Positions 33,824 to 47,400 of a stretch of 64,000 nucleotides of DNA are shown here, piece after piece (the first letter of the stretch is position 1; every line of letters starts with the position of its first letter). Both the position numbers and the translations under genes were made by a program. The notes beneath the pieces were generated by a model. That model was not told where the DNA came from. It was given only the letters and a program-made list of their open reading frames with translations, and did no database searches. Source of the DNA: Paraphaeosphaeria minitans (Eukaryota; Ascomycota; Dothideomycetes; Pleosporales; Didymosphaeriaceae); the NCBI GenBank assembly GCA_015832175.1, contig WJXW01000011.1, positions 248,001 to 312,000 on the forward strand, given 5' to 3'.

Positions 33824-36726
33824 ATGGCGATGGTAGACGAGGACATCATTGTCCTTTCGGATGAGGATCATGCCATGGAGTCCATAGAGCATGGCAATGG
33901 AGACCATGCCGCGACCGTCAATCCTTCGAAGCTCTTGTTCCACGCCACTTCACCGGACCTTCTTTCACCAGTGCTTCCCTTCCACGGGCTCGGCCACCCG
34001 CTCAACAGCTCTCCCGCTAAGAAGCCTTTGAACGAACACGACTACTCAAACAACTCTCCTGGCCTCTTGAGCCGAGCTCGACGCTTAGATAACGTGGAGC
34101 CAGCCGATCGAGATTCAATGGACGTAATACCCGCAACGGCCTCCCGTGTTGAAGTGCGCGTGCCTCCGCCACCGAGGTTCAAACCACTTCCATACCCATC
34201 TAGCAGGACTGGCTTGGTCTATGATGATCGTATGCGATTTCACGCAGAGGATGAGAGCCTCAACATCAATTCCGATGATATCCACCCCGAAGATCCCCGC
34301 CGGATATTCGCGATTTTCAATGAGATTTGGGAGGCTGGCTTAGTGCACGAATCTGTCGACTCAGACGATGTGGACAATGTCTCTAACGACAACAAATGCT
34401 GGAGGATTCATACTCGACAAGCCACGAAGGCAGAAGTCTGCCTTATCCATACCCCTGAGCACTACCTGTTTGTCGAGGCATTACAGAACAAAACCCCCCT
34501 GGAACTTCAAGCTCTATATCGCGAGATGGATTCGATATACTTCAATAACTCGACTTTTGATAGCGCGTTATTAGCCGCAGGGGGCGCAATCGAGGCTTGT
34601 AGAGCTGTGGTCATGGGGCACGTTCGAAATGCGATTGCAATCATACGACCGCCAGGACATCACGCAGAAAGCACGGAACCCTCAGGCTTTTGCATATTCA
34701 ACAATGTGCCCATTGCTGCACGAGTATGCCAAAATGATTTTCCAGAAACTTGTCGCAAGATCGTGATCTTAGACTGGGATGTCCATCACGGCAACGGCAT
34801 CCAGCATGCCTTCTATGACGATCCGAACGTGCTCTACATATCTCTTCATGTATTCAAAGGTGGATCATTTTACCCAGGCAATCCAGATGCCGACCTCACC
34901 TACTGTGGCGAAGGACCTGGTCTAGGACGCAATGTCAATATTCCATGGGAAGATCACGGCATGGGCGATGCTGAATACATCTATGCCTTTCAGCAGGTAG
35001 TCATTCCAATAGTTTCGGAGTTTGACCCGGATCTCGTGATCATATCGGCGGGATTCGATGCTGCAGAAGGGGACGCCCTGGGAGGATGTGAGGTCACTCC
35101 TGCCGGCTATGCCCATATGACGCACATGCTCATGCGAATTGGGCAAGGAAAGATGGCTGTATGCCTCGAAGGCGGCTACAATCTGAAATCCATTTCGCGG
35201 TCCGCTCTGGCAGTTACCAGGACGCTCATGTTGCAACCCCCAGATCGTCTGGCGGCTGATCTGAACCCTAACGAGTCCGCAGTCCGAACTGTCGAACAGG
35301 TCAAGCGAGCACAGTCGAAGTTCTGGAAGTGCATATACCCTAAGCACATCGGCCCATCGACACCAGCCTTTTCGTCAACGACACGGTTGCACGAGGTATT
35401 GAGAAAGTTCCAGAGCTTGAACATGGCACAGGAACACTGCATGATACCTCTTCAAATTATCAGGGATGATTTGAGGGAGACTTTTGAGCACAACGTGGTA
35501 GCTACGTGAGTGTGGCCATTCCGTTGCAGAGGACACCTGCTGACTATATCAGACGCAACTTTATGGAAAAGCACCCACTACTCGTCATTTTCCACGACCC
35601 TCCAAATCTTACCTTGTCCCCAGATCCCGTTACCGGCAAGACAGAGCTTCACAACATGTGGCTGGTATGTAGACACGTACAGGCTGCGCTGTGTGACCGC
35701 TGACCAAGAATCCGAAGGCTGATGTTGTTGAAAAGGACTACGTCGGATGGGCTATCAGGAACGGCTTCGAGGTCATTGACGTAAACGTCCCAAAGGTAGA
35801 GCCTATCCAAGAGGTACGTCTTTCCCCGTTGTTGAACTGCAGCAGTTCACTCAGAATTGACTTTTGTTAGGATGATGGAGAGTACGTCCACGCAGATACC
35901 TACGAAGAACGAGCCGATAAGACAAAGCAGCTCGCTGCGTACATATGGGAGAACTATATCGAGTAGGACACCTACTGTCGCACCATCAAACCTCGCTAAT
36001 GCCATCGTAGACCCCATCAAGCGACGCAGGTATTCTTCTTGGGCATTGGATCGGCGTATATAGGACTGATAGACTTGCTGAGTAACAACGGTAGGCGCGA
36101 CATTTGTACGGCTACCTGTTCAGCTGCTAACGACTGAGACAGAAGCATGTACCGACGATAACAGCGTCGTTGAAGGCGTCGTTGCTTTTGTTGCAGATAC
36201 TTCTCTCCAGTCAATCAAACGTACGACTGACGACAGCATTGCCGTTGCCGACTGGTACTACACGGTGAGTCAAAGTCACGTAACGAGTTCAGACGCACAC
36301 AAGCTGACAAAAACCTTCCAGCACTCCAAGCTCTTTGTGCAAAACAACCACCTCTGCTGGGATCCCAACCGCGCCCGCAAACCTCGCAAGAAATGGGGCA
36401 AGCTGATCCGCTCCGAGCACACCACAATCGACGACATGCTCGCGGAGCACAAAGAAGAAGTGCAGCAGTATCTTCTCGAGAAGAAGGAGGCGTATGTCGA
36501 CCCTGGGGACGACACCAGCGTCGAAGAAAACATCCAGCAGCCCTTGCGAAGCCCTCCCCTACACATGGGGCTCCGATCTCCCGGCAGCGCGCCCCCCACG
36601 AAGAACGGTCATGGCGATGCACGGATGCCGCCGATGGCCATATTCACTCTACCCAACAGTCGCATGGGGACTCTTAGTCCGACGGCGCCAGGCAGTCCGC
36701 TGAAGCAGGGTTTTGGACGAGGCTGA
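33824..36726 (+). CDS. HDA1: Class II histone deacetylase Hda1 with Arb2 domain
   Basis: Removes acetyl groups from histones H3/H2B and represses transcription. Model: join(33824..35505,35553..35664,35718..35813,35871..35962,36011..36090,36143..36264,36322..36726), 862 residues. Residues 1-120 are a variable leader. The zinc-dependent catalytic domain spans about 130-480 with RPPGHHAE (His pair 279-280), DWDVHHGNG at 317-325 and SAGFDAAEGD with a metal-ligand Asp412. The C-terminal exons carry an Arb2 domain: EKHPLLVIFHDPP, VIDVNVP, QVFFLGIGSAYIG and VVAFVADTSLQSI, then YYTHSKLFVQNNHLCWDPN, the usual ending before a Pro-rich tail. All six introns keep phase. An alternative acceptor 18 bases downstream of 35717 would delete six residues. 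The start at 33824 follows a possible short upstream frame at 33745. Confidence 0.95.
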
Positions 36727-38071
36727 GGTGCCGAAGACGGTGACGAAGAGAGGTGCGGACGGCCAGTTCAGGATTTTTGCTTGCCATCAATTTCGTTTTT
36801 CGGTTTTCCTTTCTCTTCGTGCTTTGTGCATTGCGGGGCGCTGGGCGAGTTTCATTGCGTGTTCTGCTCCTGGGCTCCTCGGAGCCTCCGCGTAGTTAGA
36901 GTAGTTGATATCGATGATTCCTGATTGTCCAAGTCACTGTCAGGGTGAGCCGCCAAGGCAGCAAGGTTCAGGGTTAGTTCGCAACAGACTAGCGAGACCA
37001 AGGTGGGCGTAGGGTCGGGGAATGCTCGGCTCGGACACGCGAATTGACATTCTGCCCCCACCCTCATCCCGCTCGCAAGATGTCTAGCAAGGTAACCGTG
37101 GATGTGTACACGTGATGATGAAGAGCCTATCCGTGTCGCAACGGAGGCAAGAATGACGTGACCACCGAGTTTTTCTAGGAGGTTCCGCAACCCCTTGTCA
37201 CGATTGCGCCGCCGAAAATTCCCCTCTCCGGTCCAGGACAGGCAGACTGTACGCTAGACGGGGAGCAGTCCAGTCCAAGATGACCTGGAGGCACGGCACG
37301 TCACGTGCAGGATCTACAGTGGACTGACGGTGCGAATTTTCAGTGCTTCGGGCAGGGCAGCGACCCCACGCGGTGTCCTGTCCCACTGAGATAGGTATCG
37401 ATACTGTGCGTGAATCGGGTCCACTGGATCCATCTGGCTTTCCTGGAGGATCTCCACGAAGGACCCGCTGGACGTTGGAAGAGGCGCTGTTTCGATGAGA
37501 GCAAGTGGAATTGTCTCATCAGACCTTCTTCGTCGTACGGAGGCACATTTTTTCCGTGTAGGGCTGAGGAAGCTAAGCGGAAGCATCGGCCCACAGAGCG
37601 ACTTGAAAGTTCCGAGTTCTCGAGCGGAGACGGCTCCGTCATTCCTCGGGGGCTCCTGGTGCGGACGGCCGCGTGTTTTTATATTATTCTCTTAGCAGAG
37701 GATTCGGGCTCGTCGGGCGCTTTGAGAGCTATCTCTCTGGTCTACCTAGACTATCTGGTCCATGGCTCGCAGCCGTTGCCCGTTGCCTTGCATTCCCTCG
37801 CGCGCCCAATCACCACCAGCCCTTCACCACGTGCAAGCCGTCGTCCAGGCTAGCGGCCACCCCCCTCGACGCTCTCTGGACTATCCGGACGCATACACAT
37901 TCTCTCTTCGGTGGCTCCATGAAGCCTCGCCTTAGCTGTACTTGCCGTTGAGCGACGGCGGTGGTTCTGGGCGACCTACTTCGCTCCCGCCTCGGCAGGC
38001 GCGACCCGACCGCACCTCGTAGCCGCCATCGCAGCGTTCCCACCTGCCCCCAGACGACGAAGGCGTTTAGT
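36727..38071. other. Intergenic region, promoter of the cyclin gene
   Basis: Frames at 37314-37951 overlap in several phases on both strands and match no family. From about 37760 the plus strand becomes C/T-rich leader sequence. No repeat or RNA gene seen. Confidence 0.5.
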
Positions 38072-39313
38072 ATGCTCACTTCAAGTCCTAATCTCTCCTC
38101 CGCTCCAGCTTCGCCTGTTGCCACGTTCCCAAACCTGCGCAAGAGTCCCTACCATGCTGCGCGACGACGCCCATCCAGCACTTGTGCCCCTCCTCGTCCA
38201 CAGATGAGCAGCGGCCCACCCGTGCCTTCGTTTGCACCTTCGCCGCGCCTCGTAAAGTCGCCCCGCCAGACGACAACGACTCGCAAGTACGCGGATGCCG
38301 GTACCCAGTACTCCCCGGACGGTTACCCTCCCACCCACAGGCCACACCCGCCCCAGCCCGCGCCCGTGCCCGCCCCGCCCAGCACGCAACTTTCACAACC
38401 AACAGTGCCCATCGAGCGGAGGGACTCCTCCGCCGAGGTCACCATCACGGAATCCCAAGAGCCCAGCCTGCGGGTAGACCCGCAGCCAGCGGCCCCGGCC
38501 CAGAGCCCTCAGCCCATCAGGGCATCGCCAGGAGACAAAGAGAAGGCACCTGCGCGTGTGCTGCAGACGCCTGGGCATAACGGCGCTGATGCTGCTCCCG
38601 CAGAGCAGTCGTCTCCCGCAAAACGGGTACGACCGCAGACTGGGAACCTCAAGGTCATGCCACGCAAGTACGAGACGTGCGACGTAAAAGACCTGGGCGT
38701 CCTGATCTCCGACATGCTCATGGAGCTGGTGCGCTTGAACGATGACATGCCGCTACGGGACGGGCAGCTCACACGCTTCCATTCAAGGTAGGGTAGCCAA
38801 GGACCGCTTCCGAGAATCGAGACTGACAGCTTTCACAGAGCACCGCCGGCCATATCGGTCAAAGACTACCTCTTTCGCCTCATCGTCCACGCTACGCTCT
38901 CGCCGCCCATCCTACTGTCCATGGTATTCTACGTTGACAAGCTCTGCTCCATGTACCCCGCCTTCACCATCAGCAGCCTGACCGTACACCGCTTCCTGAT
39001 AACAGCCGCCACCGTCGCCGCGAAAGGGCTCAGCGACAGCTTCTGGACGAACAGTCTGTATGCGAAGGTGGGCGGCGTCAGCCTGAGGGAATTGGCGCTG
39101 CTGGAGCTGGAGTTCCTCAGGAAGCTGGACTGGCGGATCGTGCCGAAGCCAGAGGTCCTCGTCGATTACTACAGGGGTCTGGTGGAGAGAGGCGATGGCT
39201 ACGTCATGGAGAGGGAGACGGACTCTGAGGTGCCTTCGACCCCGGAAAGTTCAGCCGCATCATCGCGGATTGATGCCTTGGCTGCGAGCACGACCGACCC
39301 GAGCGATTCATAG
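38072..39313 (+). CDS. Pho80-type cyclin, partner of a Pho85-like kinase
   Basis: Expected regulatory subunit of a Pho85-family cyclin-dependent kinase (phosphate sensing, glycogen or polarity control). Model: join(38072..38787,38839..39313), 396 residues. Residues 1-190 are a disordered Pro/Ser/Thr-rich region with several SP/TP sites that could be phosphorylated. The cyclin box of the PHO80 family follows: YETCDVKDLGVLISDMLMEL, then across the intron VKDYLFRLIVHATLSPPILL, YPAFTISSLTVHRFLITAAT and VGGVSLRELALLELEFLRKL. This order and the LDWRI ending are those of Pho80/PREG and Pcl6/7 proteins. The first in-frame ATG is at 38072. The intron (GTAGGG...CTGAC...CAG, 51 bases) is in phase. Which Pcl class it belongs to cannot be settled by eye. 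Confidence 0.9.
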
Positions 39314-40491
39314 CATTGGTAATGATATCCAAGGGGTTTCTTTGTTCAACATGGCGGTTCCTCTGTTGTCACTGCATCTGATTTCGTCATCTTGCGGCGA
39401 ACATGGCTCAGAAGGCGCGATCGGAGAAGTTTGGGCGTCAGGATAAGCAGGCAGACGTGATGAGTTGGCAGCCTCAGCATCAGGGCGGCGAGCGACGGTT
39501 ATGAATGGTTACACAGGTACCTGGAGAAAGGCGCACTGCAGGCGTGCTCGGGTGCTTTGATACGAACGGGTCGGCCCTGCCTCCGGTTGGCCAAGAAGCC
39601 ATGCACTTGGTGCTACAACGGGCAAAGCATTCCTCTGCGGCGTAGGATCCGCAGCGGCTGCTGCATGTTGCAGGAAGCAAGTGCTCCGGCTCACGGGCAT
39701 GTGGAATCCTGGAGCATACGCTGGCAGCAGGGAACGGCAGAGCGAGGTGTCTCATGACTGGCCCGTACGTTTTGATAGCATGACAATGAAATGCCCCTAG
39801 AAGGGTCGAAATGGACTTCTTCTGGAAAGGTGACTTGCTGGAGGCTAGCGGCGCCTTTGGGGAGTGAACGTGGACAAATAATATTGCCGTATCCGGACGA
39901 TCCTAGTCGATGCACGCTTCGATGGACACATGGGACACATGGGACGCAAAGAGTGAGGCTAGCCGTCTGCAATGTGTGGCTCTCTCTCTCTTGCTGCATC
40001 TCTCGAGCATCGCAGCCGCAGGAGCGGCGAGATGGGTAGCGGCCAGGCGCAGACGACCATGTGCTCGAGACGTGCCAGAAGAGTCTCGGTGCTCTTTAGC
40101 GACTTGAAACCGTACGGTACCTCACTCCGGATTGTCCCCACCCCCGCGTCCGCTCAGACATCCGATACCCTTACGGAAGCGCGCTTGAGAGGTCGTGTGC
40201 TGCCCTTTGCAGAGAAGCCGTCGTCTACTGTTCCCAAGCCGCTCAACACGGTACACTACCTACGGCTATCGCGCTGCGCTGGCCTGTCCTGCTTGGTCTC
40301 GTCTTGCTCGCGGCGGCCGCAACGCAACTATCATGAGAGTGAGTCGCGCCATTCCACGTCCCCGCCCCATGATGGCTGCCGCAGGTTCCTTCGCTGGCGG
40401 TGTGATGTGCCCTCCGCGCGTACCTGAGGTAGTGGTAGCCGCCCCATCGCACCCTCTCTCCGCGCATCGCGCAACGCGCTCGCGTGCTAAC
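39314..40491. other. Intergenic region; may include 5' exon sequence of the next gene
   Basis: No recognisable gene. The frame of the following gene stays open back to 40195 with an in-frame ATG at 40333, so part of 40333-40491 may be coding. A tandem GGACACATG duplication lies at about 39923-39940. Confidence 0.5.
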
Positions 40492-43016
40492 ATGACGGAC
40501 AGAAGCGCCAGTATACATGAACGGCATGCCCACGATATGACTGACATGGGCCGATGGGAGCTTAGCCAGCGACCGCACGATAATTGGGGTGTCCAGTACC
40601 CCGAAGCACCTGTTGCGCCCTCCCCGTTTGCGTTTGCAGAGCAGCCCGCGCTGGTCGAAGGCCTGGGACAGCTGCAGCTCGGACGAGTGCCTAAGACGCG
40701 CACCAGCCCCGTAGTAACGCGCACCAGAGTCGCCCGCCATGGCTCCGATCCCCACACTATGCGCCCTTCCAGCAGCGGCGGCGACGCCATGCTCCCGTAC
40801 CGCCAGCTTGCCCCGCCGAAACGAGCTGGGTCGTACTCGCACCCCACGCCGCTCGACGACTTCCGCCGCTCGAGACGGTGGCCTCCGGGCGGCCACCGGC
40901 AGGACGACGCCTTGGAACCGAAGGAGGCGGAGGACCTGATATGCGCCGGAGCATCGACGTTCAAGGGCTATTGCGACGCCATCCCAAATACGCCTGAGGG
41001 CTATGACCGCTTCTACGCCGTCATGGACTCGGAACACCAGAGCAGGACAGATCGGGGGCCGGTCCAGGCAGATGCTTACCGGTATAGTTCCCTGAATCTG
41101 ACGGGTGCTTCCGAGAGTCAATTTCCATGGCTTTCCCTAGACCAGCCTTGCATGGCCTATGCCTATGGCAAGAGTGCCGGAACGACCACGCTGAACTACT
41201 ATGTCAGCAAGTCGGGCAGCATTCACCCTCCGGTCAAACCCCTTGGCGAGGTCAAGCCGCGGAAAATAAAATTCCTCCAGATCCTGGACCGCTTACAACA
41301 TCTGGAAGTCGGCCTCGGGGAAGATGTCAGTCGAAGTTCCGTCTCGCCCTCATTGTGGTTCAAGTGACCTGACTTTTGGTTGATAGGATCCGGACGAGAT
41401 GTATAGGTACCTCTACAGCACGCTCATTGAAGATCCCGAGCGCTACGGTGACCATCCCCACACGGACATGCAGCAGCAGATGAACGATCTCGTCGACATT
41501 CTCAGTCATCCTTCATGGATAGATTTCTCTAATCCCAAGAACCAGGTAGTTGCTAAATTCTTCGATGCACCAGACCAGCTCAAAAAGCAGGAATTCTTCC
41601 ACCAGTTGCTCCTTTCTGTGGAATTGTATCTTCGCATCCACTCTGAAAAGCACACGGATAAGTGTAAACGGAAACTCACATTGCACATGTCTCCTACAAT
41701 TGCCTGGGATCTTGCGGTCGCACAGCGATGGATGGAGAATATGGAGATCACGAAGACCCGGACGTCTGCCAACCAGAGCACGTTCAGCTTCGAGCTCAAA
41801 AGTAAGAAACGACAGAAAGACGCCCTGAGGCTATTTGCAGCGACGCTCAAGTGGCCAAATATGGATGAGATAGACTACGTTCTCGAGGAAAAAGATAAAA
41901 TGGAGAAGCCACCGGAAGACCGCTCCGCAGACGCAATGTCGTGGTTCTCTGGCATCATCTTGCCTGGCCGAACGCTACCATGGCTCATCATGAACAGTCT
42001 AATCGACTGTGATCGCGACACGGGAGACTCGCTCAAATACCTCACGCACATGCACCAATCGTCCGGCTTCCAGTACCGTGCTAATACGTACTGGTCTGCG
42101 CAGAGCATCGTGGGCAAAGTCCTCGGCGCCGCCCGCGGCGTCAAGCAAATCGCCGGCTGGGTCGGGCCCTGCATCTACACGCCCGACCTCAAGCGCACAG
42201 AATGCGTGCGCGTGCATCAACTTGCGTCGCCCGACCCGCGCCTCATCCCCGCGGACGTCGTGCACATGGACACGCGCACGAATCCGCTGGGCACCATGGA
42301 GGACAGCTACCCGATCGAGGACTACGAAGTGCCTATGCCCGACCTCGACGACGTGACGGACCTCATCCGCATCGAGAAGCTCAGCTTCATGCCGGCGAAG
42401 GAGCAGCCATCGTCGGCGCGGCAGAGCGCGGGCGGCCCGCTCGTGTTCGACGCGGGGATTTTCTTCGCGTGCGGCGGCGAGAGCTGGCCCATGAAGCTGC
42501 GCTACGACGTCGACTTCATCAGCGCGTTCCCGTGCCATCAGGGTCCGCATGGTACGTCTCCTTTTCCCCGCCTCGCCATCTTCGTTTTGCCCACCGGTAC
42601 TCACGTGAGCAGTCCTCTTCTACGACTTCGCCTACACGGCGATCAAAATCGACGACGGCCTCGTGGACATCGACGACTGGGGCCGCCGGTCCGGCCGCAC
42701 GGCGCGCTCCCGCCCTACGTCTTCGCGCTCGTCGCCGGGCAAGAAAGCACTCGCCCTCGCCGCCGCGGCCGCGGCCGTCGAGCCTGCACACATGCAGGTC
42801 AACAATGTGCTCGCGATAGAGGCGCTGGGGGTCTCGGACAACGAAGTCTTCGCGAGGGCGTGGTGCGCGCACCACGGGCACTCTGCGATTGTGGCGAATG
42901 TCAAGGAGACGTGCATGGCGTGCGCGATCAGGGAGGCGTACGCGGCGTGCGTGAGCGTCGTCATTTTCACAGAGGGGGGGAAGGAGACGGAGAGGGATGA
43001 GGGGATTTGCATGTGA
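40492..43016 (+). CDS. Large unrecognised protein, probably conserved in fungi
   Basis: Function unknown. Model: join(40492..41325,41387..42551,42613..43016), 800 residues from the ATG at 40492; an earlier in-frame ATG at 40333 would add 53. The first 170 residues are low-complexity and Arg/Pro/Ser-rich. From there the sequence looks globular, with aromatic-rich blocks such as WLSLDQPCMAYAYGKSAGTT and FFHQLLLSVELYLRIHSEKH. Late motifs are GGPLVFDAGIFFACGGESWP and, after the second splice, HVLFYDFAYTAIKIDDGLVD. The final part has an Ala-rich insert and a Cys-containing block (VKETCMACAIREAYAACVSV). Introns: GTCAGT...CTGAC...TAG and GTACGT...CAG, both in phase. No membrane segment, signal peptide or known catalytic motif recognised. 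The even codon use and length argue for a real conserved gene. Confidence 0.8.
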
Positions 43017-44425
43017 GGGTTGCGTGGAAGGGGAAGCGCTTGGAGAGAGAGAGAGAGGGCAGCGTGGCGAGGAATGGTACACTACGCTGTTGAGCTGGAT
43101 TCTTTTTTCTTAGGTGGTGAGAGGTGGGTTGGAGGCGGAGTCACTCACGGTATGCACATGCATAGGGAATGGAAGGGCGGTGCGGTGCGGTGCGGTGGTT
43201 ACGAGATGCCGACCCGACTCAGGACGATTACGTAGCGATGAATGGGGCATGAATGTATGACATTAGCGCAGCAGGTATCTAGTCCAACGATGCGGCGTCC
43301 ATCTCTTTGCGTTGTTCGCACGCATGCAATGCAGCAAGGTCTGTCTGTGTATGCGGATCTCGTGGTGCCGTGGATACATGTCGCAGAGTGCGCGGGTTTG
43401 ATGGATTTCCTACTATTTCGAGCTGCTTGAAGGGACTTAGAAAGTGATGGTTTTGGAAATCAGCAGGGACGACGACGTCGGCGTTGCTCTTGCGTCCAGG
43501 TAGGTAGGTGGACTAGGTGTATGAGATGGCTTTGGAAAGCAGCGCAGACGATGACTTTGGCGTTGATCTTGCGGGGATGACGGTAGGTGCCGTAGTGGTA
43601 TATCGCTCTACTGGGTACCTAGATGTATTGCTTCTTCGGGTCTTCACGGCTTTGCTAGTACGGTGTACCTCGACGTGCAGGATTATGGGGGTGAGAGTAT
43701 GATGTGGGGAGCGAAGAGATGGGTGGAGATATGAGCGAGGTGCCTGGAGTGGACAATTGCGAGAACATGAGCTTTGGAATACGGTAATTGGAGACGCCGG
43801 TCTTCTACTAGGTAATAGCCCGACTCATGCTGGGGGCTGCCTTTGGATACACCGGCTGGTGAAGAGCTTATGTTGATATGATCTTCCTTTTGATGCAGAT
43901 GCAAGAGATGCTTGCTTCGTCCGTTCCCTTCTCCAGAGCTTTGACCCTGGAGTCAGGAAGATCACGTGTGTGGCGCCTCAATGGCCCTAGACCGCATTCG
44001 TGATACCCGGACAGTGACGACAGCCGTGCTTGTGCTACTACCGTGGACGCATTTATCGATAGATTGTTTGCGCACCCACTCGCATGTCGGTTTCCGTTGA
44101 ACGGCAGAAACCACACAGTACTTGACGCGCGCCGATTGATCGATCCTCGCTGCACTGCACCGTTACCGTCCGCGGCTGCACATTACCTACCCACCTACCC
44201 CCGGTTACCAGCTGTAGCTTCCGCGCTGGTACTTTTGCCTCGAACCTTCAACGCATCCTACAGTGCCTACAGTGCCTACATTGCCTACATAACCTGCCTC
44301 GGTGCCACGTTGCTCCTGCGCTCACCCCTCACGACGCCTCGCTCGCTCGCGCCGCTCACATGCCGCAATCGCCTTGCCCCTAAACCCCTCTGCATATCTC
44401 CTGCGCACCGTCCGCATACCGTAAC
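43017..44425. other. Intergenic region with TAGG/CCTA tracts
   Basis: Short AG run at about 43045-43056, TAGG run at 43499-43508, CCTA-like run at 44187-44201 and an imperfect TGCCTACA repeat at 44264-44292 before the next gene. Frames here are unsupported. Confidence 0.5.
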
Positions 44426-47400
44426 ATGGGCCGCTCCATGATTTCCCCTGCGCTCCTCGAGCTCGCGAATCCCAGCAGCCCCGAGGCGCAGGTGCGTGCG
44501 CTGCGCAGCCTGAAGAACGAGATTGTCGGCCACGAGCAGAGGAAGGAACTTGCGGTCGTGTATGGCGTTGTGAGGCCGCTTGCGGGTTTGTTAAGCAAGG
44601 GGACGAGGAAGGGAGGGAAGAGGAGGAGGGGTGTTGCAAATGGGAGTGGGAGCGGCAGTGGGAGCGCGAGTGGGAGGGAAGAGGAGGTGGTGGAGTGGAC
44701 GGGGGAGGATGAGTTGAGGTTCCAGGCTACACTTGTCGTGGGGAGTTTGGCGAATGGTGAGTCTGGTGTTGATACTTGGGAAAGTGGGAAAGGACCTGAG
44801 ATCTGATATTGGGATGTACAGGTGGCCCGGCGTTCATCACGCCGCTGCTTGCGGGCGACGTGCTCCCGCCGCTCCTCGAGGCCTTGTCACCAAGCGAATC
44901 CCCGCCCAAGCTCCTCGTCACTGCGCTGCGGACGCTCAACCAGGTCGTAGATGCCGTCGCGCAGGAGAAGCCTTTCTGGGACTCATCATCGTTGTTGTCG
45001 CAGTCGGTGACGCAACAGATATACACCAAGCCTGTGGTGGAAAGCTTGGCCGAAGTGTTCGCGCAGACGGCCAGGTCACGCACGGTGACCCAGCAGATAG
45101 CCTCAGTGGCACAGCTTGTAACGAAGACGTGTCGGGAAGAGGGCCAGAAGAAGATGCTGCTGGATGCGGGTGTGCTGGATCTGCTGACGGCGAAGATGGT
45201 GGCCATTGCCGCCTTGGACGATCCGTCACGGAGACCGGATAACAGACACACATATACCGAAGCACTGCCCAGGTCGTCTCTGCCGGATATCCTAGAAGCG
45301 ATATCTGCGATCATCAAGGACTCGCACTATAACACGGCGCGGTTCGTGTACTCGCAGCATATTCAGAACCTTTTCGCATGGCCAAAGGGAGGTTCAGGGA
45401 CGTACGAGGGACACAGCGGGCCGCAGGCAAATTCCTGGGACAAGCTGATCCCGAGGCTGCAGACGCTGCAAAGCAAGTCGGATCCGTACACCAAGAGCTG
45501 GCCTGCGTTAGGATCGTTCGCATCGTCTGCGGGCGAGGGCGGCAGTTACACGCGGTTACCCAGCATGGAGACGCTCCAGCCTTCATCGAGCAGGAACATC
45601 ATCTCAGACGAGTCGGAGAATCCGCTCTTCACATGGCTCATATTTGTCGCAAGAAGAGGGGAGGGTCGAGAACGCCTAGCTGGGTGCTGGCTTCTTGCGT
45701 TGCTGAAGAAATTTGGCGAACGCTGGTCTCTGAGCGACCCATCAAAACCCACGCGCGAACGCCACTTTTCCTACCTCGTTGTACCGCTCGTGGTCAAAAT
45801 GATTGAAGAGGTAAATCCAAATGCAAGATACGCGGAGAAGATGCACCTGCTCGATCCCGCCGACAGGGAGGAGATGAGGTTCGTTCTCGAGCGGTCGCCA
45901 CTTGTACTCGCAGAACTCATTGCGAGCAACAAGACGCTGCAAAGTGCCGCGGTCGATGCAAAGATTCTACCCGTCCTAATTCAGATCCTGAAGAAGTCGT
46001 TCGATCCCATCACCACCTCAACAAAGCCGCTGTGGCAGCCGAGGTCCTCAGCGCCTGCAGTCCGGGATCCCATGATTGATGCAGCATCGTCGACGCTGGG
46101 AAGGCCGGGCCTAGGCGTTGATATTGTACACGCGTATAAGTACAGGGAAAGCGCGCTGCTGGCATTGGCAGCGATAGCAGACTCGCAAGACGGGTTGCGC
46201 AAGCTGATCATCGAGATGGGAGGTGCACCGCTCATCATTGACGCTCTTGTCCCGTTCACAAGCGAGTCGCAATCTGCGGGTGCGAATCCGACGACAGCCA
46301 AGGATGGAAACCCTGAAGCTGTGCTTATTGCGGCTTGCAAGGTCACAAGGTCGCTTTCGAGATCAGTGAGCGTGCTGCGAACGAGCTTGATAGACCATGG
46401 GGTCGCGCAGCCTGTTTTTGATCTGTTGACTCATCCGAAAGTTAAGGTGCAGGTTGCTGCTACTGAGGTCATTACGAATCTGGTTCTGGAGGTGTCTCCG
46501 ATGCGGACAGTACGTTGCTCAAACGAGTATCCAAGTCTGTGTGGGCTCATTGCTAATTGATACAGGAAATCATCGAAGCAGGTGCACTGGAGACACTTTG
46601 TGAGCATTGCCGCTCAGCCAACTTCGACCTTCGGTACGGTAGCCTGTGGGCTCTCAAGCATCTGTGCCTTGGTCTTCCAATCCACATGAGGAAAAAGTGT
46701 TTGGATACATTGGGTGTGGGCTGGCTGAAGCAGGTGCTCAACGGCGAGCCTTCATCGAAAGCAGCATTCTTAGCACCTCTCGGCATGGGCACGCCCAATG
46801 CAGCAGGCGAGCAAGTCGACATCCTCAACGCAATTGACGATCCTCACATGGACGTTGACGAAGAACCGTCGTCTTCAGAAGATGAAGACACCATGACCGA
46901 CAGCATCCCTTCGCTTCGTCGGCACCAACGTCCAGGCTCACGCTACACCAGCGCAACAAACATCCGCGACCGCCTTCAACAAATCAAGAGTGACGAGCAA
47001 GACACGAGTCTCAGCAACGAACGGGACGACATCCGCATCCAAGAGCAAGCTCTCGACTTCGTCCGCAACTTCATCACCGAAGAAAAAGCATCCGGCGACA
47101 TGATCGACCATCTCCTCAACGAATTTAACCGCACCGAATTCTTCGAGCTCCTCGACTCCAAACTGCGTCCCAAAACCACTGGCGCCCCTACTACAGCCCC
47201 CCAGACCGCACAAGCCAGCAGCGGCACGTCAGCGCCCAGCTACTGGTCCTCTTCCTCATCGCGCCTCCCCTCCTTCTCCACCACACAGCCCCAGTCACAG
47301 CTACAACCAAATTGGGCCGCGTACCCCGCCACAGACCTCATCATCGCAACCCTCTACATCCTCGTGCACCTCGCCAACGGGCGCCCCTCGCACCGCAGCC

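Noticed and set aside
37314..37951. Cluster of frames between HDA1 and the cyclin gene
   Set aside because: Five overlapping frames on both strands, none with a recognisable motif; this is probably promoter and leader sequence.
40243..41121. Minus-strand frame of 292 codons opposite the 800-residue protein
   Set aside because: It is the antisense shadow of a well-supported exon and is low-complexity Arg/Ala/Gly.
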